From: Armatimonadota bacterium
GTDB taxonomy: Bacteria > Armatimonadota > Fimbriimonadia > Fimbriimonadales > Fimbriimonadaceae
Reading direction: 5' to 3'
Assembly: GCA_016125185.1 (NCBI GenBank)
Contig: WGMG01000005.1
Coordinates: forward strand, 1 to 64,000
Length of the DNA stretch: 64,000 nucleotides
The translations under genes and the position numbers were made by a program. The notes beneath the pieces are model-generated. The model was not told where the DNA came from, made no database searches, and was given only the letters and a program-made list of their open reading frames with translations. Position 1 is the first letter of the stretch; each line of letters starts with the position of its first letter. Below are positions 18,063-26,798 of the stretch, in pieces.

Positions 18063-18638
18063 GTGGTCGAGGCCAAAAATCTGGGAAAGCGATATGGAAA
18101 GCGGTGGATCTTCCACAGCCTCGACTTTTCTCTGGTGCCGGGTGACTGCCTCATCGTCACCGGCCGCAACGGCATCGGCAAGTCCACCCTTCTCAAGGTT
18201 CTGTCCGGCCTGGAGCGGCCCAACAAGGGAAGCGTGGACCTCGCCATCGAGGACTACCGCGTCGACCTCGCCTACTGCGCCCTCGACCAGGCCGTTTTTG
18301 CCAACCTCACCGTCGCCGAGCATTTGGAACTCGCCGCCGACATCCGCGGCATCGACTCTCGATGCGACGAACTCATCGGTCTGACCGGCCTGACCGAGCA
18401 CCGCGACGTACAGTCGCAACACCTCTCGTCCGGCCTGCGATCCCGCCTCAAGATCGCCCTCGCGATCCAACCCAATCCCAAGATTTTGCTGTGGGACGAG
18501 CCGGGCGTCGCCCTCGACGAAGCCGGAAAGAGCCTCATCGAGCAGATTGTCGAGGAGCAGAAGCAACGCGGCGTGGTGGTGATCGCCACCAACGACCCGG
18601 GGGAAAGGAGGTTTGGCACCCATGCCCTCGAACTCTAG
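18063..18638 (+). CDS. ccmA: Cytochrome c biogenesis ABC transporter ATP-binding protein CcmA
   Basis: The protein has 191 residues, typical for CcmA. It has a Walker A motif GRNGIGKST (about 34-42), a signature-like LSSGLRSRLKIALAI, and a Walker B motif ILLWDEPGVALDEAG. The start is GTG at 18063. Followed by ccmB and ccmC it forms the haem-handling CcmABC part of system I cytochrome c maturation. The DUF1553 protein with CxxCH motifs elsewhere in the window shows that c-type cytochromes are made. The signature LSSG replaces the usual LSGG and is common in CcmA. Confidence 0.88.
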   Translation: MVEAKNLGKRYGKRWIFHSLDFSLVPGDCLIVTGRNGIGKSTLLKVLSGLERPNKGSVDLAIEDYRVDLAYCALDQAVFANLTVAEHLELAADIRGIDSRCDELIGLTGLTEHRDVQSQHLSSGLRSRLKIALAIQPNPKILLWDEPGVALDEAGKSLIEQIVEEQKQRGVVVIATNDPGERRFGTHALEL

Positions 18639-19299
18639 CTGGTCGCGCGAGATTCGCGCCGTCTTCATGAAGGAGTGGCACGCCGAAACGCGCGGTCTCA
18701 GCGGCTTCACCACCACCGGCCTCATCTGCCTCGTCAGCGTCATCACCGCCAACGCGATCACCTGGACCACATCGCTGAACCCGATGATCGCGGCCGGAAT
18801 CTACTGGATGATCCTCGTCTTCGCCGCCAGCGTCAGCCTCGCCCGAACGTTCCTCGGCGAGGAGGAGAACCACACCGCCGACTTCTGGCGGCTGTGTGCG
18901 CGGCCCGAGGCCGTGTATTGGGGCAAGGCGCTGTTCAACATCATCCAGATGATCGTCGCGACCTTGCTGATGAGCGTCGCCTTCGTCATCATCCTCAAGG
19001 TCAGGATCGCCAACCCTGGCGTCTTTGCCACCACCGCCCTCGGCGGAGCGATCGCCATCGCCAGCACCGTCACCCTTTCTGGCGCGATCGCCGCCCCCGC
19101 CAACAACCGCTATCCGCTCGCCGCCGCCATCTCGGTTCCGGTCCTGCTCTTCCTCATCAACCTCGGCGTCAGTGGAACCGCAACCGCCTTCGGCGAACCG
19201 CTGGAGAATGGCGAAAAAGCCGGAATTGTCATGATTGCCTATGCGATTGCCACATGTACCGTCGGACCTGTGGTTTACTCAAAGATATGGAAAGGCTAA
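18622..19299 (+). CDS. ccmB: Haem exporter permease CcmB
   Basis: The protein has about 225 residues with six hydrophobic segments and the CcmB-style opening REIRAVFMKEWHAETRGLSG. I chose the ATG at 18622, ten bases after AGGAGG, rather than a TTG at 18613. The start overlaps ccmA by 17 bp and the end overlaps ccmC by 13 bp. With CcmA it forms the ABC core that acts on CcmC and CcmE during cytochrome c maturation. Confidence 0.88.
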   Translation: MPSNSSWSREIRAVFMKEWHAETRGLSGFTTTGLICLVSVITANAITWTTSLNPMIAAGIYWMILVFAASVSLARTFLGEEENHTADFWRLCARPEAVYWGKALFNIIQMIVATLLMSVAFVIILKVRIANPGVFATTALGGAIAIASTVTLSGAIAAPANNRYPLAAAISVPVLLFLINLGVSGTATAFGEPLENGEKAGIVMIAYAIATCTVGPVVYSKIWKG

Positions 19300-20018
19300 G
19301 GAACCTTCTGCTCCTCGTTGGCATTCCCCTTGCCACGTTCCATTCCTACCTGGTGCCGGACGCCAAGAACTTCCAATCTCCCGAGTTCGCCCGCATCTTT
19401 TTTTGGCACTTTCCGTGCCCCATGATGGCGACCTTTTTCGTCGCCCTCGGCGCCTATTTCAGCTATCGCTACCTTTCTACAAGAGACGAGCGCTGGGACA
19501 TTCGATCGTCCGCCGCCCACGAACTCGCGATGATCTTCATCATCCTCACCATGATTTCCGGCATCTTCTTCAGCCGAATTCAGTGGTTAGCGTGGTGGCA
19601 AAACGACCCTCGCCAGACCTCGTTCCTGTTCGTGATGGTCATCTACCTGGCCTTCTTTGTGCTTCGCGCCGCCTTCCAAGACTCGGCCAAGCGGGCCACA
19701 AATTCTGCTGGTTATGCCTTAGCCGCTTTTCTCCCGTTCATGTTCTTCACGTTCGTCTATCCCCGGCTTCCCTCCATTCAAGGCGATAGCTTCCACCCGA
19801 CGGATACGATCATGAAGGGCAACCTCAAGGGCGGGTACGCCTTGGTCACCATCGAATTGCTGATCCTCGTCTCGCTCGTCACTCATTGGATTTACAGCCT
19901 CCGCAGTCGCGCCGGCATCCTCGAACTCGAAACTGAAAACTATGGACACGACCTTCAAAATTCTAGTCGCTCTGCCACCGATACTCCTGTGGTTCGGCGT
20001 ATATCTGTATCTGACTAA
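19287..20018 (+). CDS. ccmC: CcmC-like haem handling membrane protein
   Basis: The protein has about 243 residues and six hydrophobic segments. The WWD-type region of CcmC appears as QWLAWWQNDPRQTSFL (about 92-107), and conserved histidines lie in IFFWHFPCPMM and DSFHPTD. CcmC presents haem to CcmE in the periplasm. The start is the ATG at 19287 inside the end of ccmB; a longer frame starting near 18675 is an out-of-frame shadow of ccmA/ccmB. The WWD motif is slightly altered (WWQND), which is also seen in divergent CcmC proteins. Confidence 0.85.
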   Translation: MERLRNLLLLVGIPLATFHSYLVPDAKNFQSPEFARIFFWHFPCPMMATFFVALGAYFSYRYLSTRDERWDIRSSAAHELAMIFIILTMISGIFFSRIQWLAWWQNDPRQTSFLFVMVIYLAFFVLRAAFQDSAKRATNSAGYALAAFLPFMFFTFVYPRLPSIQGDSFHPTDTIMKGNLKGGYALVTIELLILVSLVTHWIYSLRSRAGILELETENYGHDLQNSSRSATDTPVVRRISVSD

Positions 20019-20076
20019 AGCGGACCGACGCCTGAAAGCCGCCGAAGCGAAACTCGAAGAACTCCGCGGGAAATAG
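19942..20076 (+). CDS. CcmD-like 44-residue membrane protein
   Basis: A short gene starts at an ATG inside the end of ccmC (77-bp overlap) in another frame. It encodes 44 residues: a short polar start, one membrane helix (KILVALPPILLWFGVYLYL), then a charged helix rich in Lys, Arg and Glu ending EELRGK. This is the layout of CcmD, the small protein that stabilises the CcmABC-haem-CcmE complex and follows ccmC in many operons. Sequence similarity of CcmD proteins is low, so the call rests on position, length and topology. Confidence 0.65.
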   Translation: MDTTFKILVALPPILLWFGVYLYLTKADRRLKAAEAKLEELRGK

Positions 20077-20091
20077 CGGACGATTGCGACC

Positions 20092-20841
20092 GTGAATAGC
20101 CTCGAGGCGGATAGCTTTACCAAGGTCGCCGAGTTCTACGACGAGCTCATGAAGCCGGTCCCGTACCGGATGTGGGTTTCGTACTACCTGCTCCTGCTGT
20201 CCATGCAGGAAATCCGCCCCAAAACGATGCTCGATATGTGCTGTGGCACCGGCATCATGACCGAGTTCATGTTCCGCGAAGGGTTCGAACTCGAAGGCTT
20301 CGATCTCTCCGCCGACATGATCGAGCAGGCCCGCAAGAAGGCCGCGCGCAAGAAACTACCCATCCGCTACGAGGTCGCCGACGCCGCCGATGTGGACATG
20401 GGCCGCACCTACGACGCCGTCTTTTGCTTCTTCGATAGCTTCAACAATATCACCGATAAGGGGCAATTGCAAAAGGCGTTTGAGTCCGCGTTCCGGCATG
20501 TCGTCCCCGGCGGATCGTTCATCTTCGATATGAACACCGCGTATGCGTTCGAGGCGAAGCTGTTCAACCAGCAGGACATGTCGAAGACCAGCCGCGTGCG
20601 CTACCGATGGCGCGGCGACTGGGACCCCAAGACGCGCCTGATTCATGTCTCGATGAAGTTCTGGATCGGCGATCAGGCGTTCGAGGAACTGCATATCCAA
20701 CGCGCCTACGGCCTCGAAGAGACGATCGAAATGCTGATGGAAGCGGGTTTTACCGACATTAAGTATTTCCACTCGTACACGCTTCAGCCGCCGCGCGGCA
20801 AAACGGATCGAATCCATTTCACCTGCATCCGACCGAAGTAG
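20092..20841 (+). CDS. Class I SAM-dependent methyltransferase
   Basis: The protein has 249 residues. Motif I is MLDMCCGTGIMTEF (about 44-57), followed by an acidic residue in LEGFDLSADM, and a VVPGGSFIFDMN post-motif. It binds S-adenosylmethionine and methylates an unknown acceptor; the fold and the C-terminal WRGDWDPKTRLIHVSMKF segment match the broad Methyltransf_25 group. The start is GTG at 20092, 15 bp after the CcmD-like gene, so it may be the last gene of the ccm operon. No motif indicates the substrate. Confidence 0.85.
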   Translation: MNSLEADSFTKVAEFYDELMKPVPYRMWVSYYLLLLSMQEIRPKTMLDMCCGTGIMTEFMFREGFELEGFDLSADMIEQARKKAARKKLPIRYEVADAADVDMGRTYDAVFCFFDSFNNITDKGQLQKAFESAFRHVVPGGSFIFDMNTAYAFEAKLFNQQDMSKTSRVRYRWRGDWDPKTRLIHVSMKFWIGDQAFEELHIQRAYGLEETIEMLMEAGFTDIKYFHSYTLQPPRGKTDRIHFTCIRPK

Positions 20842-20844
20842 GTT

Positions 20845-21260
20845 CTGGGCTTCTCGGGGGCCCAGGCGTCCCGCCTGTGGTTTGCGCGGACTTGTCCGCG
20901 CTTTCGTAGGCGAGACTTGTCTCGCCGCGTTGGAAAATGGTGCCACAAAGGCAATATTTTCTGAGGATGGAGCAAATCGGAATCGCCCGCCAGGAAGACG
21001 AGTATACGAATGGAGTGCGGGGTGCACATCAATGAATCCTCCCCACCGCTTCACTGCGTTCAGCGACTCCCCCCAGGGAGTAGCTTGATTAGTAGGCTCG
21101 GCATGAGTCGATGCCAAATCGCATTTCTATTGTAAATGCCTAAATTTGGAAGGCTGAATGGTGCGTTGACTCGACCTCGATTTCTGAATAACCACGCTAC
21201 TCCACAGGGGGGAGTCGCTGAGCCGACTTTAGGCGAAGCGGTGGGGAGGAGGACTCTATG
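20845..21260. repeat. Gene-free mosaic repeat block 4
   Basis: 20875-20935 holds the palindromic element in reverse (GCGCGGACTTGTCCGCGC, GGCGAGACTTGTCTCGCC). 21033-21252 is a complete inverted-end unit: TCCTCCCCACCGCTTCACTG at the left and CGAAGCGGTGGGGAGGA at the right, with a core diverged from the unit at 174-380. The remaining 190 bp up to the alpha-galactosidase gene contain only the terminator-like hairpin at 21404-21431 and a stem GGCTATCTC...GAGATAGCC (about 21263-21307). Confidence 0.85.
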
Positions 21261-21403
21261 CGAGGCTATCTCTTCGTGTTGGAGCGTGGGCGCGGTGAGA
21301 TAGCCCCGGGTGGCACGTATAGGTGCGATGGAGTCGGGCGCTTTGGATACTGGCCCATCCACCTATGCGTGAGGGGCTGGCCGAATCAGCGGATTTTCAC
21401 TTC

Positions 21404-21431
21404 CCGTCTCCTGACAAGAGTCAGGAGACGG
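21404..21431 (-). terminator. Strong hairpin after the alpha-galactosidase gene
   Basis: A perfect 12-bp stem CCGTCTCCTGAC/GTCAGGAGACGG with a four-base loop lies 18 bp beyond the stop at 21449. A U tract is lacking on the minus strand, so it may terminate inefficiently or protect the 3' end. Confidence 0.6.
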
Positions 21432-21448
21432 AAATGGCAGCCTGAAGC

Positions 21449-23353
21449 CTACTTGACCTTAAACATCAGAGCCCCGTGCGCCGGAACCGTCAGCTTCAGG
21501 CTCGACTTCCGACCGAGGTCCTTTCGTTGCCAAAGGTCGCGCACCGAATGCGACGATCCCTTCAGGTCGAACTGCTTCCACGCGAACTCGCGCGAAACCG
21601 GCATATGCCCGCGATTGAACACCGCGACAGCCGACGATCCGTCGTCCAGCGGACGCTTCCAAATCTCGACCTTTCCTTCCTGCCAAACTCGAACCGCGGC
21701 CTTGCCCATCGTATCCTGGTCCACGTCGATGACGTCGGGATTCGTGATCAGTCGCAGGGTGAAATCGTCGATCCGCGTCAGGTCGCAACCCAGCAGAAGC
21801 GGCGCCGCCAGCATCGACCACATCGTGATGTGCGTCACCTGCTCGTGCTTGGTCAGCTTCGTCGGACGAATGTTCGGACCCCAGCCCAGCCAGCCGACGA
21901 CCAGCATATCCGGGTCGTTCCAGCCGCCCGGACCCGCAAACGGCGATCGCCGCGAATGGTCGAAGCCGATGCCCGACATGCTTCCCCACGAGTCGTTGAT
22001 GTCGCCCGTGGTGCGCCACAGGTTTCCGCCCACGCTGCGGCCCCACTTGAACACGTCGCCCATACCGTACTGGCAAAGGCTGAACACGATGTCGCGGTCG
22101 CTGGCTTCTAGCGCGTTTTTCATCTTGATGTACGGGAGCTTCAGGCCGTCGAGGTCGGGGTTTCGCACGATCCCGCCGTACGAACACCAGTCGTACTTCA
22201 GGTAGTCGATGCCCCATTTGGCGTACGACTCGGCGTCCTCTTCCTCGTGCCGATAGCTACCCTCGTAGCCGCCGCACGTCTTCGGTCCCGGCGAACTGTA
22301 AATTCCAACCTTCAGGCCCAAGCTATGAACATAATCACACAGGCTCTTGATGTTCTGGAACCGCTCATTGGTCGTGATTTCGCCGTTGTCGGCGCGTCCC
22401 TTTTCCCAACCGTCATCCACGTTCACAAACGTGTAACCGTTGTCGGCCAGCCCCAGCTTGACGAAGGCGTCGGCTGCGGCGCGAACCTTGTCGGTGTCGA
22501 CCGAGAGACCCCAAACGTTCCAGCTATTCCAACCCATCGGCGGCGTCTGGGCGAGCTTATCCTTGCCCGCCACGATCTTCAGCGTCTCGCTGTCCTTGCC
22601 ACCCGGTCCCGAGGCGTCGATGCGCACTTTGTACACGCCCGCGGTCTTTACGCGACCAGTGATAATGCGTCGAGTCGAGTCGAACACCAGGCCGTCCGGC
22701 AGTTTGCCCGTCGTTACCTTGATCGGCATCTTGCCCGTGACCGGCACTCGGAAAACAAACTCCTTACCTGGAGTCGTACCGATCGCGCGTGCGCCGTTCA
22801 GCGATGTATGCACCTTGTCGATCGGCGCGAGGATCGGGTCCGGCTGATTCGAACTTACGACGTACGCCATCGGCTTCTTGGAGTGATACGAGATCGAGGC
22901 GTCGGCCCAGTCCGCGTGGTCGTGGTCGATCCCATCACCAGCATCCTCGACCTCGAGAGACAGAATTTTGGCTCCCTTCAGGTCGACGTCCACCGTCTTC
23001 GGCGGGGTTTTACCACGCATGGTTCCACTATCGAAAACCTTCTTGTCGTCGACGAAAACGATGAACCGAACGGACCCGAGGCCCTCCGTCTCGTCGTCGA
23101 CTCCCACAACGGCGTGGAACCGAGTTGCATCCTTCTGAAGCTGGATCGTGCACTCGCTCATCGCGTGCGTGCCAACGCCAGTTTCGTACGTCTTTCCGCC
23201 CAGGCGGAGAGGATGGCTATCTACGGATCGATTTTTCTGAGCCGTTCCCCAATCTTGGGAAAAACTCTTGAGATCAAGGTCGCCGAGATGGAACTCGTTC
23301 AGACCCTGCATGGCTAAGATCGTCGGAAGAAACATGCGTGGATAGCATATCAC
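21449..23353 (-). CDS. NPCBM-containing GH27 alpha-galactosidase
   Basis: The protein has 634 residues. A short hydrophobic N-terminus may be a signal peptide. NPCBM (about 18-158: GGKTYETGVGTHAMSEC, VGVDDETEG) is a carbohydrate-binding module. An Ig-like linker domain (about 180-262) follows, then the GH27 barrel starting TPPMGWNSWNVWG (271-283), with the nucleophile Asp388 in YLKYDWC and GRSVGGNLWRTTGDI near residue 440. The C-terminal 90 residues form the usual beta-sandwich. It should release terminal alpha-galactose from oligosaccharides or glycans. The start is GTG at 23353 or ATG at 23335; neither has a good ribosome binding site. Confidence 0.93.
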   Translation of the reverse strand: MICYPRMFLPTILAMQGLNEFHLGDLDLKSFSQDWGTAQKNRSVDSHPLRLGGKTYETGVGTHAMSECTIQLQKDATRFHAVVGVDDETEGLGSVRFIVFVDDKKVFDSGTMRGKTPPKTVDVDLKGAKILSLEVEDAGDGIDHDHADWADASISYHSKKPMAYVVSSNQPDPILAPIDKVHTSLNGARAIGTTPGKEFVFRVPVTGKMPIKVTTGKLPDGLVFDSTRRIITGRVKTAGVYKVRIDASGPGGKDSETLKIVAGKDKLAQTPPMGWNSWNVWGLSVDTDKVRAAADAFVKLGLADNGYTFVNVDDGWEKGRADNGEITTNERFQNIKSLCDYVHSLGLKVGIYSSPGPKTCGGYEGSYRHEEEDAESYAKWGIDYLKYDWCSYGGIVRNPDLDGLKLPYIKMKNALEASDRDIVFSLCQYGMGDVFKWGRSVGGNLWRTTGDINDSWGSMSGIGFDHSRRSPFAGPGGWNDPDMLVVGWLGWGPNIRPTKLTKHEQVTHITMWSMLAAPLLLGCDLTRIDDFTLRLITNPDVIDVDQDTMGKAAVRVWQEGKVEIWKRPLDDGSSAVAVFNRGHMPVSREFAWKQFDLKGSSHSVRDLWQRKDLGRKSSLKLTVPAHGALMFKVK

Positions 23354-23388
23354 TTCTCAAACCGACGCGCCGTGTGCTAAATTCCGCC

Positions 23389-23532
23389 ATGAAACGAATT
23401 CTTGCACTGTTTCTACTTTCGTCGTTTGTGTTAGCCGCATGCGGATCGCCCATCACGGACAAGTCCCACGAGAAGAGTCCGAACGCCGCCGAGCAGAAAG
23501 CCGAAAAGGCCGCCGGTACCGACGCCGACTAA
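23389..23532 (+). CDS. Small lipoprotein (47 residues)
   Basis: ATG at 23389 opens MKRILALFLLSSFVLAACGS, a lipoprotein signal with lipobox LAAC (Cys at residue 20). The mature part is only 28 residues, hydrophilic, and rich in Glu, Lys and Ala. A good terminator follows 22 bp after the stop, supporting a real transcribed gene. An upstream extension in the same frame to 23338 is not needed. It is divergent from the alpha-galactosidase gene. Function unknown; tiny lipoproteins of the entericidin kind have a similar look but no specific similarity is claimed. Confidence 0.7.
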   Translation: MKRILALFLLSSFVLAACGSPITDKSHEKSPNAAEQKAEKAAGTDAD

Positions 23533-23554
23533 CCTCTTAACAACCTTTCGCTGG

Positions 23555-23586
23555 GCCCCAGTCGTCTACGGCTGGGGCTTTTCTTT
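23555..23586 (+). terminator. Rho-independent terminator of the small lipoprotein gene
   Basis: Stem GCCCCAG (23555-23561) pairs with CTGGGGC (23572-23578), followed by TTTTCTTT. Confidence 0.88.
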
Positions 23587-23599
23587 GGGAACGTGGAAC

Positions 23600-24085
23600 T
23601 CCAAGTTTTGACCATTCAATCCTCCCCACCGTCCCGATGTCGCTTTGCTCCATTTTCCTTCGGCGGGATCTTAGGAGTTCATTGCATTCACCGACTCCAC
23701 ATGAATCCTGCCTTTGTGGCAGGCTCCATTGCGGACCCTCCCCGGGAAGTAGCGCGGCTATTCCGAAATCGATGTCGAGTCGGTATCAACTTAATTCGGA
23801 CCGACTAACCAAGATGCCCCTTAGCAAAGGGGCCGGTGAAATCCGAGGAATGAGGATTGAACCGGGGGATAGATGAAAAGCTTCCGACGAGCCGACTAAC
23901 CACGCTGCTCCCTGGGGGGAGCCGGTGAGTCGGGCTGTAGAGCGAACCGGAGGGGAGGAGGCTGATGGCACATTCACTAACACTGGTAAATCCCAGCTTC
24001 ACTTTCCGATTCCGCTCCGCTTCTCGGAATCGCATATGCGTCTTCCTGCGGGCGTGACGCCCACCCTCCAACCCCGCGAGTACCA
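23600..24085. repeat. Gene-free mosaic repeat block 5
   Basis: It contains a CCTGCCTTTGTGGCAGG element with flanks (23698-23765), a CCCCTTAGCAAAGGGG/CCGGGGGATAG element (23814-23873), a reversed inverted-unit end CTGCTCCCTGGGGGGAGCC...GGAGGGGAGGAGG (23895-23965), and GGCGGGCGTGACGCCCACC-type sequence near 24050. No gene is supported. Confidence 0.85.
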
Positions 24086-24121
24086 AAGACACCAAATCGG
24101 GTAGCGTGTTCACATTCGCCT

Positions 24122-26296
24122 ATGTTAAAACTGTCTTCTGCAATCATCTTAGGCTTAGCCATCACCCCCTTCGCCCTCGCCCAACGCGGCCAAGGAAACC
24201 CGTTCGCGCCCCCGCGCGCAAGCCTGCACTACGCGCTCGACCGCACCTGCGATCTCCAGCACATCGACATCACGATGGACATCGACTACGCCAACCGCTA
24301 CTTCAAGGGCACGACCATCAACACGCTCAGCCCCCTCCGAAGCGGCCTCACCGAGATCAAACTGATGGCGGGCAAATCGCTCGATATCAGCTCGGTCAAA
24401 GTCGATGGCAAGGACGCCAAATACCACCGAGGCGACAACACCGACCTCTTCATCGCCGTCCCCAAGACCGTCAAAGGCAAAGCCTTTAAGGTCACCATTT
24501 CTTACAGCGCGAAAAACTCTAAGGCTCGCTCGTTCGGCGGCGGTGGCGGCGGCTTCCACTGGATCGAGCCCCGCGAGGGCAACGCCTACCACGTCGGTTT
24601 TTGGACTCAAGGCGAGGCGGAAACCAACTGCGAGTGGGCCCCGACCTGGGACTATCCCAACGACCTGGCAACCAGCGAAACCCACTGCACCGTCGAATCC
24701 GACTGGCAGATGATCGGCAACGGCGTCCTCACCAGTACCAAGCTCAGCAAGGACAAATCCCGCAAGACCTTCAACTGGAAGATGGACCAGCCGCATGCGA
24801 CCTACCTACTCACGATGGTCGGCGGGCCGTTCGACATCAAGAAGGACACCTGGCAAGGCGTCGATCTTTGGTACGTGGTGCCGAAGGGCGAGGGCTACAT
24901 GATCGACGACTCGTTCGGCCACACCAAGGACATGCTCACGTTCTATTCGAACATCTTGGGCGTGAAATACGCCTGGCCGAAGTACGCGCAAAACGCGATG
25001 TACGACTTCGGCGGCGGCATGGAGAACGTCTCGGCCACCACGCTGGGCGAACCCAGCCTCACCGAGGCCCGTGACGGCTACTACCGCATGGATAGCCTGA
25101 ACTCCCACGAGCTTGGCCACCAGTGGTTCGGCGACCTCGTCACCTGCAAAGACTGGAGCGACACGTGGCTCAACGAGAGCTTCGCCACCTACATGCAGAT
25201 GATGTATTTCGAGCACAGCCGGGGCCAAGTGGCCTACGACTGGGAGGTCGAAGACGCGATGCAGTCCTACTTCCGCGAGGCTCGCCGCTACAAGCGGCCG
25301 ATCTCGGACAAGATGTACACCAACGGCGACGCGATGTTCGACTCGCACACCTACCCCAAGGGCGGCGTCGTGCTCCACACGCTCCGCCGGTGGCTGGGAG
25401 ACGAATCCTTCTTCGCCGGTCTGCACAACTACCTGACCATGTGGAAGCACACGCCGGTCGAAAGCGCCCAGCTTCGCCGCGCCATCACCGAGGCTTGCGG
25501 CATCAACACCGAGCCGTTCTGGGATCAGTGGTTCGATAAGCCCGGCCATCCGGTCATCGATTACACCTGGACGTACGAAAACGGCAAGGTTCGCCTGAAC
25601 GTCAAGCAGACGCAGGACACCAGCGACGGGACGCCGATCTACAACGTTCAGACCATGGTCGACATGATCGATTCCAGCGGCAACCATATGCTCGCTGGCG
25701 TGCACCTTTCGAAGGCGGAAGAGACCTTCGAAGCCACCGTTGGTACGAAGCCGGCCGCCGTGGTGTTCGATCCCCGGCACTACTTTCTGCGCGAGATTCC
25801 GACGCTGCACTGGAGCGACGAGGAACTGCCGTACATCCTGAAGTACGGCCTCAACGCGCCGGACCGAGCCGAGGCGATGAGCCGCATGATGAAGGCGGGC
25901 GGGTCAGCCAATATTCAGGCCGTCGTCGCCGCCGTTCAGGCCGATCGGGGCCAGAGCCTGGTGTTCCGCAACATCACGCCGCTGGTCGATCTGGCCAGCG
26001 CCGACCTTCGCTCGTTCTGGATGGGCATGCTGGATCACCCGAACTACGACCGTCGCGCCGCCGCCGTGCTCGCACTGTCGAAGTTGCCGCAGGACCCGGC
26101 CACCACCGCCAAACTCCGATCGTTCATCAACGACAAAGCGCCGATCATGGTGGTCGTGAACAGCATCCGCGCCCTCGCCGCGTGGGACAAGACGGCCAAC
26201 GCCGATGTCTTCCGCGCCGCCCAAAAGATCAAGGACCGACGGGGCCGCATCAAGCACGCCGCAGACGTCGCTCTTGGCGAAGCAAAGGACGAGTAG
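24122..26296 (+). CDS. M1 family aminopeptidase, secreted
   Basis: The protein has 724 residues. A signal peptide (MLKLSSAIILGLAITPFALA) is followed by the M1 N-terminal beta domain. The exopeptidase motif appears as GGGMENVSA in place of GAMEN. The zinc site is HELGHQWFG with H329, E330 and H333, and the third ligand E352 in LNESFATYM. The C-terminal part (about 575-720) has repeated helical segments like the HEAT-like end of M1 enzymes. It removes N-terminal residues from peptides outside the cytoplasm. The gene stands alone, flanked by repeat blocks on both sides. Confidence 0.93.
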   Translation: MLKLSSAIILGLAITPFALAQRGQGNPFAPPRASLHYALDRTCDLQHIDITMDIDYANRYFKGTTINTLSPLRSGLTEIKLMAGKSLDISSVKVDGKDAKYHRGDNTDLFIAVPKTVKGKAFKVTISYSAKNSKARSFGGGGGGFHWIEPREGNAYHVGFWTQGEAETNCEWAPTWDYPNDLATSETHCTVESDWQMIGNGVLTSTKLSKDKSRKTFNWKMDQPHATYLLTMVGGPFDIKKDTWQGVDLWYVVPKGEGYMIDDSFGHTKDMLTFYSNILGVKYAWPKYAQNAMYDFGGGMENVSATTLGEPSLTEARDGYYRMDSLNSHELGHQWFGDLVTCKDWSDTWLNESFATYMQMMYFEHSRGQVAYDWEVEDAMQSYFREARRYKRPISDKMYTNGDAMFDSHTYPKGGVVLHTLRRWLGDESFFAGLHNYLTMWKHTPVESAQLRRAITEACGINTEPFWDQWFDKPGHPVIDYTWTYENGKVRLNVKQTQDTSDGTPIYNVQTMVDMIDSSGNHMLAGVHLSKAEETFEATVGTKPAAVVFDPRHYFLREIPTLHWSDEELPYILKYGLNAPDRAEAMSRMMKAGGSANIQAVVAAVQADRGQSLVFRNITPLVDLASADLRSFWMGMLDHPNYDRRAAAVLALSKLPQDPATTAKLRSFINDKAPIMVVVNSIRALAAWDKTANADVFRAAQKIKDRRGRIKHAADVALGEAKDE

Positions 26297-26314
26297 AGTT
26301 CACCGTGGGTCTGC

Positions 26315-26343
26315 CGAACCCAGCCTTTTTCGGGCTGGGTTCG
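26315..26343. terminator. Hairpin after the aminopeptidase gene
   Basis: CGAACCCAGCC and GGCTGGGTTCG form a perfect 11-bp stem with loop TTTTTCG, 18 bp after the stop. The U run lies in the loop, not after the stem. Related AACCCA/GCCCAGCC hairpins occur in block 8 (about 51499-51520), so this may be a repeat element used as a terminator. Confidence 0.45.
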
Positions 26344-26344
26344 A

Positions 26345-26700
26345 GTCCGTTACACGTTTTCGTGGCGCCAATCTCGCGAGACAAGTCCGCGCACTCCAAA
26401 TGGGCCGACCTCCCTCGCCCTAGCGAAGAGTCGCCCTGTGCTCTGTGCTCAGAGCTCTGCACCCCTACCGTTCACGAACGACCTCGGAGAGGTCGCAGAC
26501 CTTAGCCCGGGGTGCGTGCACCCCGGGGAACAACCCGCAGCCGAAAAAGTCCAAGGAGTCCCGAGCATCGGGACGACCCGGGCGAAGCCCTCTTGGCGGG
26601 CGTGACGCCCACCCTCCAACGCGGCGAGACAAGTCTCGCCTACCAAAGCGCGGACAAGTCCGCGCACTCCAAATCGCCCCACCTCCCAGCACGCCCTCGA
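26345..26700. repeat. Gene-free mosaic repeat block 6
   Basis: It contains GACAAGTCCGCGCACTCCAAA pieces (26378-26400 and 26640-26672), the CTCGGAGAGGTCGCAGA...AGCCCGGGGTGCGTGCACCCCGGGG element (26480-26530), the GAGTCCCGAGCATCGGGAC hairpin (26556-26574), and a GGCGGGCGTGACGCCC-GGCGAGACAAGTCTCGCC pair (26594-26641). The long open frame entering the LCP gene from here is repeat sequence, not coding. Confidence 0.85.
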
Positions 26701-26798
26701 CCGGGCCCTGGTTCCCTTTTCCCGCCCAATCAGTCATAATTTCCTTCAGAGTTTTGCAGAGGAACCCAAAGAGCCCGCCCCGCGTTACTTCTAGTAGC

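Noticed and set aside
18675-19286. N-terminal 204 codons of the long frame containing ccmC
   Set aside because: Out-of-frame reading of ccmA/ccmB, very rich in Arg and Pro; the CcmC pattern begins at the ATG at 19287.
26445-26798. N-terminal extension of the LCP protein
   Set aside because: It is repeat DNA; the membrane segment and LCP domain start at the ATG at 26799.
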